Positions 17,713 to 26,475 of a DNA stretch of 50,905 nt are shown here, piece by piece. A program made the position numbers and the translations under genes. Source of the stretch: Pseudomonas helleri (lineage in GTDB: Bacteria > Pseudomonadota > Gammaproteobacteria > Pseudomonadales > Pseudomonadaceae). The DNA is taken from the NCBI RefSeq assembly GCF_009600315.1, contig NZ_WIWC01000039.1:1-50905 (forward strand), given 5' to 3'. Each line of letters begins with the position of its first letter. Position 1 is the first letter of the stretch. The notes under the pieces were generated by a model. The model was not told the DNA's origin. It was given only the letters and a program-made list of their open reading frames with translations, and did not search any database.

Positions 17713-18342
17713 ATGGAACAGAACGCCTTGCTCGCCCGACTTGACCGGCTGGAGTCGATTGAAGAAATTCGCCAGCTGGCCGGCAAATACTCATTGTCGC
17801 TGGACATGCGTGACCTCGATGCCCACGTCAATCTGTTTGCCGAAGACATCCGTGTCGGGCGTGAAAAAACCGGGCGGGCGCACCTTAAAGCCTGGGTTGA
17901 CAGCACGTTGCGTGACCAGTTTCACGGCACCTCCCATCATTTGGGCCAGCACCTGATTGAGTTTACCGACCCCGATCATGCCGTGGGCGTGGTGTATTCC
18001 AAGAACGAACACGAGACCGGCCCTGAGTGGGTGACCATGCAAATGCTCTATTGGGATGACTATGAGCGCCTGCAGGGGCGCTGGTATTTCCGTCGTCGTC
18101 TGCCGTGCTACTGGTACGCCAGCGACCTCAACAAACCGCCGATTGGCACGCAGAAAATGCGCTGGCCGGGGCGCGAGCCTTACGCAGGCACCTTTCACGA
18201 TCTATTCCCGTCATGGCACGAGTTCTGGGCCAATCGCCCGGACAAGGATCAATTGCCACAGGTGGCGACGGCGGCACCGGTCGAACACTTTCTTGCCACC
18301 CTGCGCCGTGGGGCTGGCGCGCCGAAGATCCGCGTGCGCTAA
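17713..18342 (+). CDS. SnoaL-like (NTF2-fold) protein
   Basis: A 209-residue protein whose first 150 residues fit the SnoaL-like domain of the NTF2 superfamily: EIRQLAGKYSLSLDMRDLDAHVNLFAEDIRVG is the characteristic helix-helix-strand start, followed by GTSHHLGQHLIEFTDPDHAVGVVYSKNEH and RWYFRRRLPCYWYA. Family members are small isomerases, dehydratases, hydroxylase subunits or ketosteroid-isomerase-like enzymes acting on cyclic substrates. The ATG at 17713 follows AAGGA at 17698-17702. The position between dehydrogenase and ene-reductase genes supports a role as isomerase or dehydratase on a ring or enone intermediate; this is inference. The roughly 50-residue C-terminal tail is not part of the domain. 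Confidence 0.75.
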   Translation: MEQNALLARLDRLESIEEIRQLAGKYSLSLDMRDLDAHVNLFAEDIRVGREKTGRAHLKAWVDSTLRDQFHGTSHHLGQHLIEFTDPDHAVGVVYSKNEHETGPEWVTMQMLYWDDYERLQGRWYFRRRLPCYWYASDLNKPPIGTQKMRWPGREPYAGTFHDLFPSWHEFWANRPDKDQLPQVATAAPVEHFLATLRRGAGAPKIRVR

Positions 18343-18351
18343 GGAGCCACT

Positions 18352-19425
18352 ATGAGCATTTTGTTTGAACCTGTGCGGTTGGGTGAGCTTGAGCTGGCCA
18401 ACCGCATTGTCATGGCGCCCATGACCCGCAGCCGCGCCGATGATCGGGGTGTGCCGACCGCTGAAATGATCGACTACTACCGCCAGCGGGCATCTGCCGG
18501 GCTGATCGTGGCCGAAGGCACTGCGCCGTCTGCCAGCGGTTTGGGCTATTGCCGCACACCGGCTATTTACAGCGCCGAACAGATGGCCGCCTGGAAGGCC
18601 GTGACCGATGCCGTACACGGCGAAGGCGGTTTGATCGTGTTGCAATTGATGCACGTGGGCCGGGCTGCGAGTGCTCTGAACAAACCCGCGGGCGCGGCCA
18701 CGGTGGCCCCTTCGGCCATACGGGCACGCACCCAACTGTTTACCGACCGCGCAGGACTGGTTGACTCCGATGAGCCGCAAGCACTGACGATAGAAGACAT
18801 TGAAGCGGTGATCGGCGAATACCGTCAGGCCGCCTTGAACGCCCGCGCGGCGGGATTTGACGGGGTTGAGCTGCACTGCACCAGCGGTTATTTGCCCATG
18901 CAATTCATGGCCTCGGGCAGCAATCTGCGCGACGACCGCTACGGCGGCAGTTTGGAAAACCGTATGCGCTTCCCCACTGAAGTGCTCAAGGCCATGGCTT
19001 CGGCCATTGGTGCAGGCCGCGTGGGCCTGCGCCTGTGTCCGGGTAACCCGTTCAATGACATCGAAGACAACGATCCGCTGGCCACGGCCGAGGCTCTGTG
19101 CATTGCGGCCGAGCCGCTGAATCTGGCGTATGTGCATATCATGCGCTCGCCATTGAGCGAGCTGGATGCCTTCGCTCTGGCACAGCGCCATTGCAGCGCC
19201 GGATTGATCTTGAATGACGGTTTTGATGGCGCAACTGCTGAGGCGGCGTTAAAGGCCGGGCAGGGCGAGGCGGTGTCGTTTGCACGGCACTTTATTGCCA
19301 ACCCGGATCTGGTCGAGCGCCTGCGCCACGGCTTGCCGCTGGCCCGTTTTGATCGCAAGACCCTGTATTCGCCCGGCCCCGAAGGCTACAGCGATTACCC
19401 ACTGGCCGAAGCGGTGGCGTCATGA
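18352..19425 (+). CDS. Old Yellow Enzyme family NADH:flavin oxidoreductase
   Basis: FMN-dependent TIM-barrel ene-reductase, 357 residues. Conserved blocks include LANRIVMAPMTRSRA (16-30), QLMHVGR (98-104), DDRYGGSLENRMRF (194-207) and the phosphate-binding FARHFIANPDLVERLR near the C-terminus. In the substrate-anchoring motif, usually H-x-x-N-G-Y, this protein has His175-Cys-Thr-Ser178-Gly-Tyr180: the His and the proton-donor Tyr are kept but Asn is replaced by Ser. This may alter the substrates accepted. Its stop overlaps the start of the acyl-CoA synthetase gene by four bases (ATGA). Reduction of an alpha,beta-unsaturated carbonyl in the catabolic route is the likely role. Confidence 0.9.
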   Translation: MSILFEPVRLGELELANRIVMAPMTRSRADDRGVPTAEMIDYYRQRASAGLIVAEGTAPSASGLGYCRTPAIYSAEQMAAWKAVTDAVHGEGGLIVLQLMHVGRAASALNKPAGAATVAPSAIRARTQLFTDRAGLVDSDEPQALTIEDIEAVIGEYRQAALNARAAGFDGVELHCTSGYLPMQFMASGSNLRDDRYGGSLENRMRFPTEVLKAMASAIGAGRVGLRLCPGNPFNDIEDNDPLATAEALCIAAEPLNLAYVHIMRSPLSELDAFALAQRHCSAGLILNDGFDGATAEAALKAGQGEAVSFARHFIANPDLVERLRHGLPLARFDRKTLYSPGPEGYSDYPLAEAVAS

Positions 19426-21284
19426 ATGACATGTCCCGTATAGCCTCATTGACCCAGTTCAACCAACAACCTGTGCCGCGCGAACAAACCCAGGCGTTGC
19501 TTGATCTGCGCTCGGCTGCCAGCTCCCAGATTAAACCGGCAGACCTCTACACCCTGGCGGATCGTCTGGAAGATCAGGCCCGACAGTTTGCTGAACGCCC
19601 CTTCCTGATTTACGGCGATCAGTCATTCACGTACGCCCAAGTCGATGCTCAGGCCCATCGCATGGCCCATGTGTTTTATGCCAAAGGCTTGCGCCCCGGT
19701 GATGTCTGCGCGATTGCCATGGAAAACCGCCCGCAGTTCTTCTTCAGCTGGTTTGGGCTGGTCAAACTGGGCGCGGTGGTGGCGTTCATCAATACCCAAG
19801 TCAGCGGCAAGCCGCTGGCCCATGCCTTGCTGACCACCGCGGCCAAGGCGCTGGTGGTGGGCGAGGAGTGCCTGAGCAATGTGCTGGCCAGCGAAGGCTT
19901 GCCTGATGTGCCGCTGTGGCTGATTGAAGACGCGCAAAATCCCTATGAAAGCCTGGTGCCGTCACGGGTAGACGTCGGTCTGGCATCACTGATCGCCCAC
20001 GCGCCCGCGACTCCGTTTCCCAAAACCGTACGCACCGGCATTACGGCTGAAAGCACCACTTTGCTGATCTTCACGTCCGGCACCACCGGCTTGCCCAAAG
20101 CTGCGCGCTACAGCCACATGCGCTGGCTGTCGTCCGGCGATGTGATGGAAGTCACCATGGGCACCACCTGCGAAGACGTGTTTTATTGCTGCTTGCCGCT
20201 TTACCACGGCGCCGCAGCGACATCGGTGACGTCCACCGCTTTGCGCTGCGGGGCCAGCATCGTGGTACGGCGCAAGTTCAGCGTGCGTGAATTCTGGCAG
20301 GACGTGCGCCGCCATCAGATCACCGTGTTTCAATACATCGGCGAAATTTGCCGTTACCTGCTCAACCAGCCCGTTCAGGAGGGCGAGCGTGAGCACAGCT
20401 TGCGCATTATGCTCGGCGCCGGACTGACGCCGGAGTCCTGGCAACGCTGGCTGGAGCGCTTCGGCCCGATTCAGGTGTTTGAAGGCTGGGGAGCGACCGA
20501 GGCCAACGCCAGCGTGATCAATGTCGATAATTACGTCGGCTCGTGCGGCCGTGTGCCGGACTGGAACCGCACCAATCTGCGGTTGGTGCGCTACGACGTT
20601 GAAAGCGACAGCCATCCACGGGATGAACAGGGTTTTTACCAGCTCTGCAAGCCGGGCGAAGTGGGCGAGGCTATGGGCTTTATCGTCAATCACCCGCTCA
20701 TCGGTGGCGGGCGTTTTGAGGGATATACCAGCGAGGCGGCCACCGAAAGCAAGATCCGCCGCAACGTGTTTCAGGATGGCGATGCGTACTGGAGCTCGGG
20801 CGATCTTCTGCGCTACGACGACGAAGGCTATTGCTATTTTGTCGACCGTATTGGCGACACCTATCGCTGGAAAAGCGAAAACGTGTCGACCCTTGAAGTG
20901 GCCGACACCCTCAGTGACTTGCCGGGCCTTGAACTGATCAACGTGTATGGCGTGCAAGTACCGGATCACGAAGGACGGGCGGGCATGGCCGCGATCCTCA
21001 TGCAGCCCGGTGAGGTGTTTGACCCGCAGGCATTTTATGCGCTGACCGAAGCCCGCTTGCCACGTTATGCCGCGCCGATGTTTGTGCGGGTCTCGGCGGC
21101 GGCAGACCTGACCAGCACTTTCAAGCTGCGCAAGGTCGATTTGCAGCGTCAGGGCTATGCGCCGTCCCTGTTTGCCGACCCATTGTTCGTGCGTGATGAA
21201 AGCACGCGCACCTATCAACCCTATTCGTTGCAAGTGTTGGCACGCGCCGGTTTGGCCCCTTTCGCAGGCAGTGGCCATGAGTGA
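19422..21284 (+). CDS. FATP/FadD6-type acyl-CoA synthetase
   Basis: AMP-forming acyl-CoA ligase of 620 residues, activating a carboxylic acid to its CoA thioester with ATP. The P-loop TSGTTGLPKAA lies near 217, GWGATEA near 355 and SGDLLRYDDEGYCYFVDRIGDTYRWKSENVS near 460-490. The last motif, with Y-R-W-K-x-E-N-V instead of the common IK-x-x-G, is the form found in the very-long-chain/bile-acid (FATP, FadD6) group, whose members accept bulky and sterol-like acids. It is coupled to the ene-reductase upstream and its last eight bases overlap the metallo-beta-lactamase-fold gene. It is probably the entry enzyme of the pathway. Confidence 0.9.
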   Translation: MNDMSRIASLTQFNQQPVPREQTQALLDLRSAASSQIKPADLYTLADRLEDQARQFAERPFLIYGDQSFTYAQVDAQAHRMAHVFYAKGLRPGDVCAIAMENRPQFFFSWFGLVKLGAVVAFINTQVSGKPLAHALLTTAAKALVVGEECLSNVLASEGLPDVPLWLIEDAQNPYESLVPSRVDVGLASLIAHAPATPFPKTVRTGITAESTTLLIFTSGTTGLPKAARYSHMRWLSSGDVMEVTMGTTCEDVFYCCLPLYHGAAATSVTSTALRCGASIVVRRKFSVREFWQDVRRHQITVFQYIGEICRYLLNQPVQEGEREHSLRIMLGAGLTPESWQRWLERFGPIQVFEGWGATEANASVINVDNYVGSCGRVPDWNRTNLRLVRYDVESDSHPRDEQGFYQLCKPGEVGEAMGFIVNHPLIGGGRFEGYTSEAATESKIRRNVFQDGDAYWSSGDLLRYDDEGYCYFVDRIGDTYRWKSENVSTLEVADTLSDLPGLELINVYGVQVPDHEGRAGMAAILMQPGEVFDPQAFYALTEARLPRYAAPMFVRVSAAADLTSTFKLRKVDLQRQGYAPSLFADPLFVRDESTRTYQPYSLQVLARAGLAPFAGSGHE

Positions 21285-22362
21285 CCTCGACGTGAATGGC
21301 CATGAATGGCGCGACGGTCTGCGCTATCCGTGGCCGCAACCGCCCGCCAATGGCCAAGTGCAAGAGGTGGCTGAAGGCGTCTTGTGGTTGCGCATGCCGC
21401 TGCCGTTTGGGCTTGACCATATCAACCTGTATTTGCTGCGCCACGGTGACGGTTGGGTTGCGGTCGATACCGGGCTCAACAGCGAACAGTGTCGCGCTGT
21501 CTGGGAGCAGGTATTTGTCGAAGTGCTGGGTGGTCTGGCGCTCAAAGCGGTGATTTGCACGCACTTTCACAGTGACCACACCGGTGTGGTCGGCTGGTTG
21601 GCCGAGCGCTTCCGTTGCCCGGTGCTGATGACCTTGGGTGAGTTCGATGCCTTGCACCACGGCCCGCCCAAAGCCGCCGAGCCTGAGTGGGCGTTTCTCG
21701 ACTTTTACCAAAAGGCCGGTTTCACGGCTGAGCGTGCCGCCTCATTGCTGCCGCTGATTCAGGGCGAGCATTTCAGGCCGCAATTAGCCGCCAGTTTCAC
21801 CCGCATCAGTCACGGCAGTGAGTTGACCATTGGCGGGCGCCGCTGGCAGGTGGTGATGGGCAACGGCCACTCCCCCGAACACGCCTGTCTGTATGCCGCC
21901 GATGACGGCTTGCTGATCTCCGGTGATCAGGTCTTGCCGCGTATCACGTCAACCATTTCGGTGTATGTGCCGGAGCCCGAAGCCAATCCGCTACGTGACT
22001 GGCTGGACTCGATCGAACGGCTACGGGTGATTCCCGACAGCGTGCTGGTGCTGCCGGCCCACGAGCGACCGTTTTTCAACCTGCACCTGCGTCTGGATCA
22101 ACTGCGCGATCACCATCTCAATCACTTGCAGCAGTTACTGGAGGCCTGTGAGCAGCCATTGACCGGGTTGGAAATGATGGCGGTGCTGTTTAAAAAACTG
22201 TCTGGTCGTTTCGATGAATTGATGGCCGTGGGCGAGACCCTGGCCCACGCCAATTACCTGATGGCCGAGGGGGCGCTCGTCCGTGAGGAGCAAGGAGGGT
22301 TGCACCGTTATCGACGGTGCGCGACAGGAGTCGTGAAGTTCGACCCGCTTCAGTTGTTTTGA
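21277..22362 (+). CDS. Metallo-beta-lactamase-fold hydrolase
   Basis: Predicted 361-residue zinc-dependent hydrolase. The metal-binding motif HFHSDH lies at 96-101, a third ligand His198 in NGHSPEH, and the bridging Asp217 in SGDQVL. The start at 21277 overlaps the ligase gene by eight bases. Family members cleave thioesters, lactones, esters or glutathione thioesters; in an acyl-CoA catabolic cluster a thioesterase or lactonase is the simplest reading. A C-terminal helical extension (residues about 270-361, LRLDQLRDHHLNHLQQLLEAC...) resembles the domain of LACTB2-like proteins. The substrate is unknown. Confidence 0.85.
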   Translation: MSDLDVNGHEWRDGLRYPWPQPPANGQVQEVAEGVLWLRMPLPFGLDHINLYLLRHGDGWVAVDTGLNSEQCRAVWEQVFVEVLGGLALKAVICTHFHSDHTGVVGWLAERFRCPVLMTLGEFDALHHGPPKAAEPEWAFLDFYQKAGFTAERAASLLPLIQGEHFRPQLAASFTRISHGSELTIGGRRWQVVMGNGHSPEHACLYAADDGLLISGDQVLPRITSTISVYVPEPEANPLRDWLDSIERLRVIPDSVLVLPAHERPFFNLHLRLDQLRDHHLNHLQQLLEACEQPLTGLEMMAVLFKKLSGRFDELMAVGETLAHANYLMAEGALVREEQGGLHRYRRCATGVVKFDPLQLF

Positions 22363-22442
22363 GCCGGGGCTATGCGCCGTGCAATGCAATGACGCTTGAA
22401 CCCATCGAGGCGGCCACCGGGTCGCTAATCAGGAGAGCCAGA

Positions 22443-24092
22443 GTGATCAATAAAAACAACAATAAAAGTTTCCAGTTCACCGGCCTGGCAGCCGCCGTGG
22501 CGCTGGTATCCAGCCCGGCGTGGGCGGGGGAGACAATAGAATTCGAGGACGGCACCACCATCGATTGGTCCGTCACCACCAGCTATGGCATCGGCATGCG
22601 TCTGGGTGATCCGAGCAATCGCCTGATGGGCATCAACGTCGATGACCCGAACCGCAACTTCGATCAGCACAGCCTGACCACCAACCGGGTGGGCGCACTG
22701 GGCGAGATGATTTTGCGTAAAGACAACTACGGCGCCGTGGTGCGCGCCAGTACCTTCTACGACGATGTTTACCACCGCAAAAACGACAACGATTCACCCA
22801 GCACGGTCAACAAAACCGGCGACAACGATGAGTTCACCAGCCAAACCCGCTATTTCAGCGGCGGGCGCACACGCCTGCTCGACGCCTATGTGTTTGGCGG
22901 CTGGCGGTTTGACAACGACACCATGCTCGACGTCAAGGCTGGTCGACACATCGAATCATGGGGCGAGAGTCTGTACTACCCTGGCGTGAACGGCGTACAG
23001 AACCCGTCCGATGCGGTTAAAGCCGCGCAGCCGGGGGTTGAGGTCAAGGAAGTGTTGCTGCCGGTGGGGCAGGTTTCGGCCTCTTACCGCATCAACCCGC
23101 AGTTCACCTTGGGCGGTTATGTGCAGTACGAGTGGAAAGGCACCGAACTGCCGCCAGTGGGCAGCTACCTGTCGACCTCTGATGTGATTGGCCCGGGCCG
23201 CGAGTTTATCCTCGGGGCCAACGGTTCACGCATCAACTACACCGGCACCGACGATCCCCGTGACAGCGGGCAGTGGGGTGCACAAATCCGCTTCCGGCCG
23301 ATCACCGACATTGAGCTGTCACTGTTCCATGTGGTCTATCACGACAAAAACCCGGCCACCGCGCTGGTCGGCTATCAGCCGCTGGCCTTGGGCAATGGCC
23401 AGTATGCGTACACCACCAATGGCTACAAGGTGAAGTACTTCGAAGACATCAAACTGACGGGGCTCAGCGCCACCACCAAGATTGGCGAATACCAGTTGGG
23501 CGCGGAGTGGTCTTACCGTGACGGCGCACCGGTAATGGTCAATACCGGGTTGGGGCCTGTGCCGACCCGTGGCAAGGGCCAGCAGTTGCAGATTTCCGGC
23601 ATGCGTATTTTGGGAGACCGCCCGTGGGCCAGCCAGACCACGTTGACCGGCGAAATCGTCACCGTGCGCGTGGACGATGTGGATGACGTCTCGGGCGCGC
23701 CAAACCTCGTGGGCCTGCCGATTGCCCCGCCGTATGCAGGCGCAATCCAGCCGTCCAATGACTACACCTATAAAACCTCCTCGGCTTGGAAATCCCGCTC
23801 TTCCAGTGCGTACACCGTGGGTGCTTCCTTCAGCTATCCGGGGGTGTTCCAGGGCTGGGACCTTGAAGTGCCGTTCACCTTCTCCAACGTCTTCAGCGGC
23901 GCGGCACCGATGTCCGGCACGATTGCCGGGGTGGCCGGAGATCGGCGGCTCAGTGCAGGCACTACGTTCAAATACTTGAGCAACCTGGAAATGTCGTTCA
24001 AGTACATCGCGTACCTGGGCTCGCCCGATCCGATTCACCGCCCGTTGGCAGACCGTGACTACGCCACGTTCTCGATGAAGTACACGTTCTGA
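22443..24092 (+). CDS. DUF1302 family outer-membrane protein
   Basis: Predicted 549-residue outer-membrane beta-barrel of the DUF1302 family. The GTG at 22443 is chosen because AGGAG (22431-22435) stands seven bases before it and a clean signal peptide follows (about 28 residues, ending SSPAWA). DUF1302 landmarks are visible: EFEDGTTIDWSVTTSYGIGMR, GGWRFDNDTMLDVKAGRHIESWGESLYYPGVNGVQNPSDA, and a C-terminal strand ending in Phe (FSMKYTF). Family members accompany clusters for steroid, aromatic or ester degradation and are thought to help hydrophobic substrates cross the outer membrane, usually with a DUF1329 partner. No DUF1329 gene is seen here. It is separated from the next catabolic gene by a BIME. 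Confidence 0.88.
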   Translation: MINKNNNKSFQFTGLAAAVALVSSPAWAGETIEFEDGTTIDWSVTTSYGIGMRLGDPSNRLMGINVDDPNRNFDQHSLTTNRVGALGEMILRKDNYGAVVRASTFYDDVYHRKNDNDSPSTVNKTGDNDEFTSQTRYFSGGRTRLLDAYVFGGWRFDNDTMLDVKAGRHIESWGESLYYPGVNGVQNPSDAVKAAQPGVEVKEVLLPVGQVSASYRINPQFTLGGYVQYEWKGTELPPVGSYLSTSDVIGPGREFILGANGSRINYTGTDDPRDSGQWGAQIRFRPITDIELSLFHVVYHDKNPATALVGYQPLALGNGQYAYTTNGYKVKYFEDIKLTGLSATTKIGEYQLGAEWSYRDGAPVMVNTGLGPVPTRGKGQQLQISGMRILGDRPWASQTTLTGEIVTVRVDDVDDVSGAPNLVGLPIAPPYAGAIQPSNDYTYKTSSAWKSRSSSAYTVGASFSYPGVFQGWDLEVPFTFSNVFSGAAPMSGTIAGVAGDRRLSAGTTFKYLSNLEMSFKYIAYLGSPDPIHRPLADRDYATFSMKYTF

Positions 24093-24111
24093 TGCGAGGG
24101 GTACAAAACCT

Positions 24112-24220
24112 GTAGCAGCTGACGAGCTTGCGAGGCTGCGATCGGCGGCAAAGCCGTCGTCAAACCATTTGCGACGATTGCATCGTCGAACGCAGCCTCG
24201 CATTACTCGTCAGCTGCTAC
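24112..24220. repeat. BIME: inverted pair of GTAGC-family REP elements
   Basis: Plus-sense unit at 24112-24160 (begins GTAGCAGCTGACGAG) and minus-sense unit at 24171-24220 (ends CAGCTGCTAC) enclose a ten-base spacer, so the whole stretch can fold into one long hairpin. Compared with 4392-4505 the two units are in the reverse order. It splits the catabolic gene row between the DUF1302 gene and the thiolase gene and may end transcription or stabilise the upstream message. Confidence 0.87.
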
Positions 24221-24286
24221 GTGATTTAGCGTTCATCTGCTTGACCGACAACAGCGTTATGAATTGACAAAAAGAGAGAGAAACCT

Positions 24287-25498
24287 ATGGGTCTTAAAGG
24301 TCACGCGGCCATTGTCGGCAGCGCTCAATACCAACCGGAAAAATACGCCACGGCGCCGCGCATGTTCCATCTCGAACAAGTCGCCGACCTGGCTGCACAG
24401 GCCCTGCGCGATGCCGGGTTGAAGGCCTCGGACCTTGACGGTCTGGTCATCAACGGCCCGCACTTTCATGAAGCCTCGGTCTTTGTGCCCGCTATGGCCG
24501 CTGAGTACCTGGGCTTGCGCCTTAACTTTGCCGAAGTTGTCGACCTCGGTGGTTGCACTTCGGTGGGCATGGTCTGGCGTGCTGCTGCTGCCATCGAACT
24601 GGGCCTGTGTCAGGCCGTCCTTTGTGTGCTGCCCGCGCGTATGGCGCCGATGGGGCCGGATGAAGACCCGAGCTGGATGGCCCGGGCCATGCGCTTTGGC
24701 GGGCACAGTACGGCCTTTGGCGCCCCGGAAGCCGAGTTTGATTTGCCTTACGGCCACATGGGCCAAAACACCGGTTACGCCATGATTGCCCAGCGTTATG
24801 CCGCTCAATATGGCTATGATCCGCGTGCGCTGGCCAAAATTGCCGTCGACCAACGCACCAACGCGCAATACAACCCGCAAGCCATGTTTTGTGGTCAGCC
24901 GTTGACCATCGAACAGGTACTGGCCAGCAAAAAGGTGGCTGACCCGTTGCATGTGCTGGAGATCGTCATGCCGGTGGCCGGTGGTGCGGCGTTGATCATC
25001 GCCTCCAAAGAAGTGGCCGCGCGGGCGCGTAAACGTCCCTCCTACATCACAGGCTTTGGCGAGCATCTGGCCTTTAAATCGCCGTCCTACGCCGAGGACA
25101 TGGTGAAAACCCCGATCGGGCCGGCTTCGAGTCGAGCATTCGACATGGCCGGGCTCAAGCCCAAAGACGTCGATGCCGCACAAATCTACGATTGCTACAC
25201 CATCACCGCCTTGCTGACCCTGGAAGACGCAGGTTTCTGTGCCAAAGGCGAAGGCATGAGTTTTGTGCGCGAACACGACCTGACCTGGCGCGGTGATTTC
25301 CCGATGAACACCCACGGTGGCCAGCTCAGCTTCGGTCAGGCGGGTGCGGCGGGGGGCATGTCGCAAGTCATCGAAGCGGTGACGCAAATTGCCGGTGATG
25401 CGGGTGAGCGTCAGCTATCGCGCTGCGACACGGTATACGTCTCAGGCACCGGTGGGGTGATGAGTGAGCAGGGCGCTTTGATCCTTCAGGGAGCATAA
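24287..25498 (+). CDS. SCP2/Ltp-type thiolase (acetyl-CoA acetyltransferase-like)
   Basis: Thiolase-superfamily enzyme of 403 residues, of the lipid-transfer-protein (SCP-x, Ltp) branch. The nucleophile position is Cys90 in DLGGCTSVGM, and His343 lies in NTHGGQLSFGQAGAAGGM, the typical thiolase/Ltp C-terminal block; YDCYTIT (301-307) precedes it. Enzymes of this branch either cleave 3-ketoacyl-CoA with CoA or act as retro-aldolases on branched side chains, often in a complex with a DUF35 protein. Here a DUF35-MaoC fusion gene starts six bases downstream, which supports such a complex. Retention of Cys90 leaves thiolytic cleavage possible. An AGAGAG ribosome-binding site precedes the ATG. Confidence 0.88.
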   Translation: MGLKGHAAIVGSAQYQPEKYATAPRMFHLEQVADLAAQALRDAGLKASDLDGLVINGPHFHEASVFVPAMAAEYLGLRLNFAEVVDLGGCTSVGMVWRAAAAIELGLCQAVLCVLPARMAPMGPDEDPSWMARAMRFGGHSTAFGAPEAEFDLPYGHMGQNTGYAMIAQRYAAQYGYDPRALAKIAVDQRTNAQYNPQAMFCGQPLTIEQVLASKKVADPLHVLEIVMPVAGGAALIIASKEVAARARKRPSYITGFGEHLAFKSPSYAEDMVKTPIGPASSRAFDMAGLKPKDVDAAQIYDCYTITALLTLEDAGFCAKGEGMSFVREHDLTWRGDFPMNTHGGQLSFGQAGAAGGMSQVIEAVTQIAGDAGERQLSRCDTVYVSGTGGVMSEQGALILQGA

Positions 25499-25503
25499 AT
25501 TCA

Positions 25504-26442
25504 ATGTCAAACAACAAACCCATGCCGATTCCGACCGAGATTTCTGCACCGTTCTGGGAAGGCTTGAAGGCCGAGCGTTTACTGATTCAACAATGCGATG
25601 ACTGCAATCACTGGGTGTTCTACCCGCGCCGGCATTGCCCGGCGTGTTTCGCCCACGCACTGACCTGGCGTGAAGTTAGCGGTGCTGCCACGCTGTACAG
25701 CTACACCGTGACGCGCATTGCCACACTGCCGGACTTTGCCGACGAAATGCCGCAGCTACTGGCGGTGATCGAGCTGGAGCAAGGGGTACGGATCAACAGT
25801 AACCTGGTGGGGCTGGACGAGACCGAAGTGAAAATCGGCATGCCTTTACAGCCGGTGTTTGCTGAAGTGGATGCCAAAGGCACCCGATTGTTGCGTTTTA
25901 CCGGGCTGGACAAAGACCCGGTAGCCTTGCAGGGCGTGCGCCGCGAACCTGAGACGGTGGTGAGCGGAAAAAGTCCCGTACGCCAGATTGCCCTCAGTGA
26001 CACTGCGGCCTTGCAGGCGTTGGTCAGCGACACGTTCAGCCCGTGGAGCAACCAAGTGGAGGTTGATCAGGCGTTGATCGACGCGTTTGCGCAGTTGTCG
26101 GGGGATGATTACTGGATACACACCGACCCTGAGCGTGCGCGCAAACAAAGTCCGTTTGGCGGCACCATCGCCCACGGTGCGCTGGTGCAGATCCTGCAAT
26201 CGCGGATGCAGTTGAATCTTGGGTATGAAATCACCGGGTTCAGCAACATGGTCAACTACGGTTCGGATCGTTTGCGCTTCCCGGCGCCGGTGCCGGCGGG
26301 TGCGACCATTCATTCGCGAGCGCGGGTCAAACGTGTTGAGCAGGTTAAAAGCGGTACGCAATTGACCCTTGAACTCAACACCCATGTGCTGGGCAACGAG
26401 CGTCCGTCAGTGATCAACGAACTGGTCATTTTGTACATGTAA
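25504..26442 (+). CDS. DUF35 (Zn-ribbon/OB-fold) - MaoC hydratase fusion
   Basis: Predicted 312-residue two-domain protein. Residues 15-140 are a DUF35 domain: a rubredoxin-like zinc ribbon with Cys31-x2-Cys34 and Cys45-x2-Cys48, then an OB fold. Residues about 185-312 are a MaoC/hot-dog (R)-enoyl-CoA hydratase domain, with the catalytic pair Asp201 and His206 (SGDDYWIHTDPERA) followed by FGGTIAHG. In actinobacterial steroid degradation the ChsH1-ChsH2 hydratase (MaoC then DUF35) joins the Ltp2 aldolase; here the order is DUF35 first, within one chain. Six bases separate it from the thiolase gene. It probably hydrates an enoyl-CoA and hands the product to that partner. The domain call is firm, the reaction inferred. 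Confidence 0.87.
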   Translation: MSNNKPMPIPTEISAPFWEGLKAERLLIQQCDDCNHWVFYPRRHCPACFAHALTWREVSGAATLYSYTVTRIATLPDFADEMPQLLAVIELEQGVRINSNLVGLDETEVKIGMPLQPVFAEVDAKGTRLLRFTGLDKDPVALQGVRREPETVVSGKSPVRQIALSDTAALQALVSDTFSPWSNQVEVDQALIDAFAQLSGDDYWIHTDPERARKQSPFGGTIAHGALVQILQSRMQLNLGYEITGFSNMVNYGSDRLRFPAPVPAGATIHSRARVKRVEQVKSGTQLTLELNTHVLGNERPSVINELVILYM

Positions 26443-26475
26443 AGCCAGCGTACAGGTAACGCCAACAATCATATT

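Noticed and set aside
19986..21278. 430-codon minus-strand open frame opposite the acyl-CoA synthetase gene
   Set aside because: The plus strand has all AMP-ligase motifs; the antisense product has no family features or ribosome-binding site.
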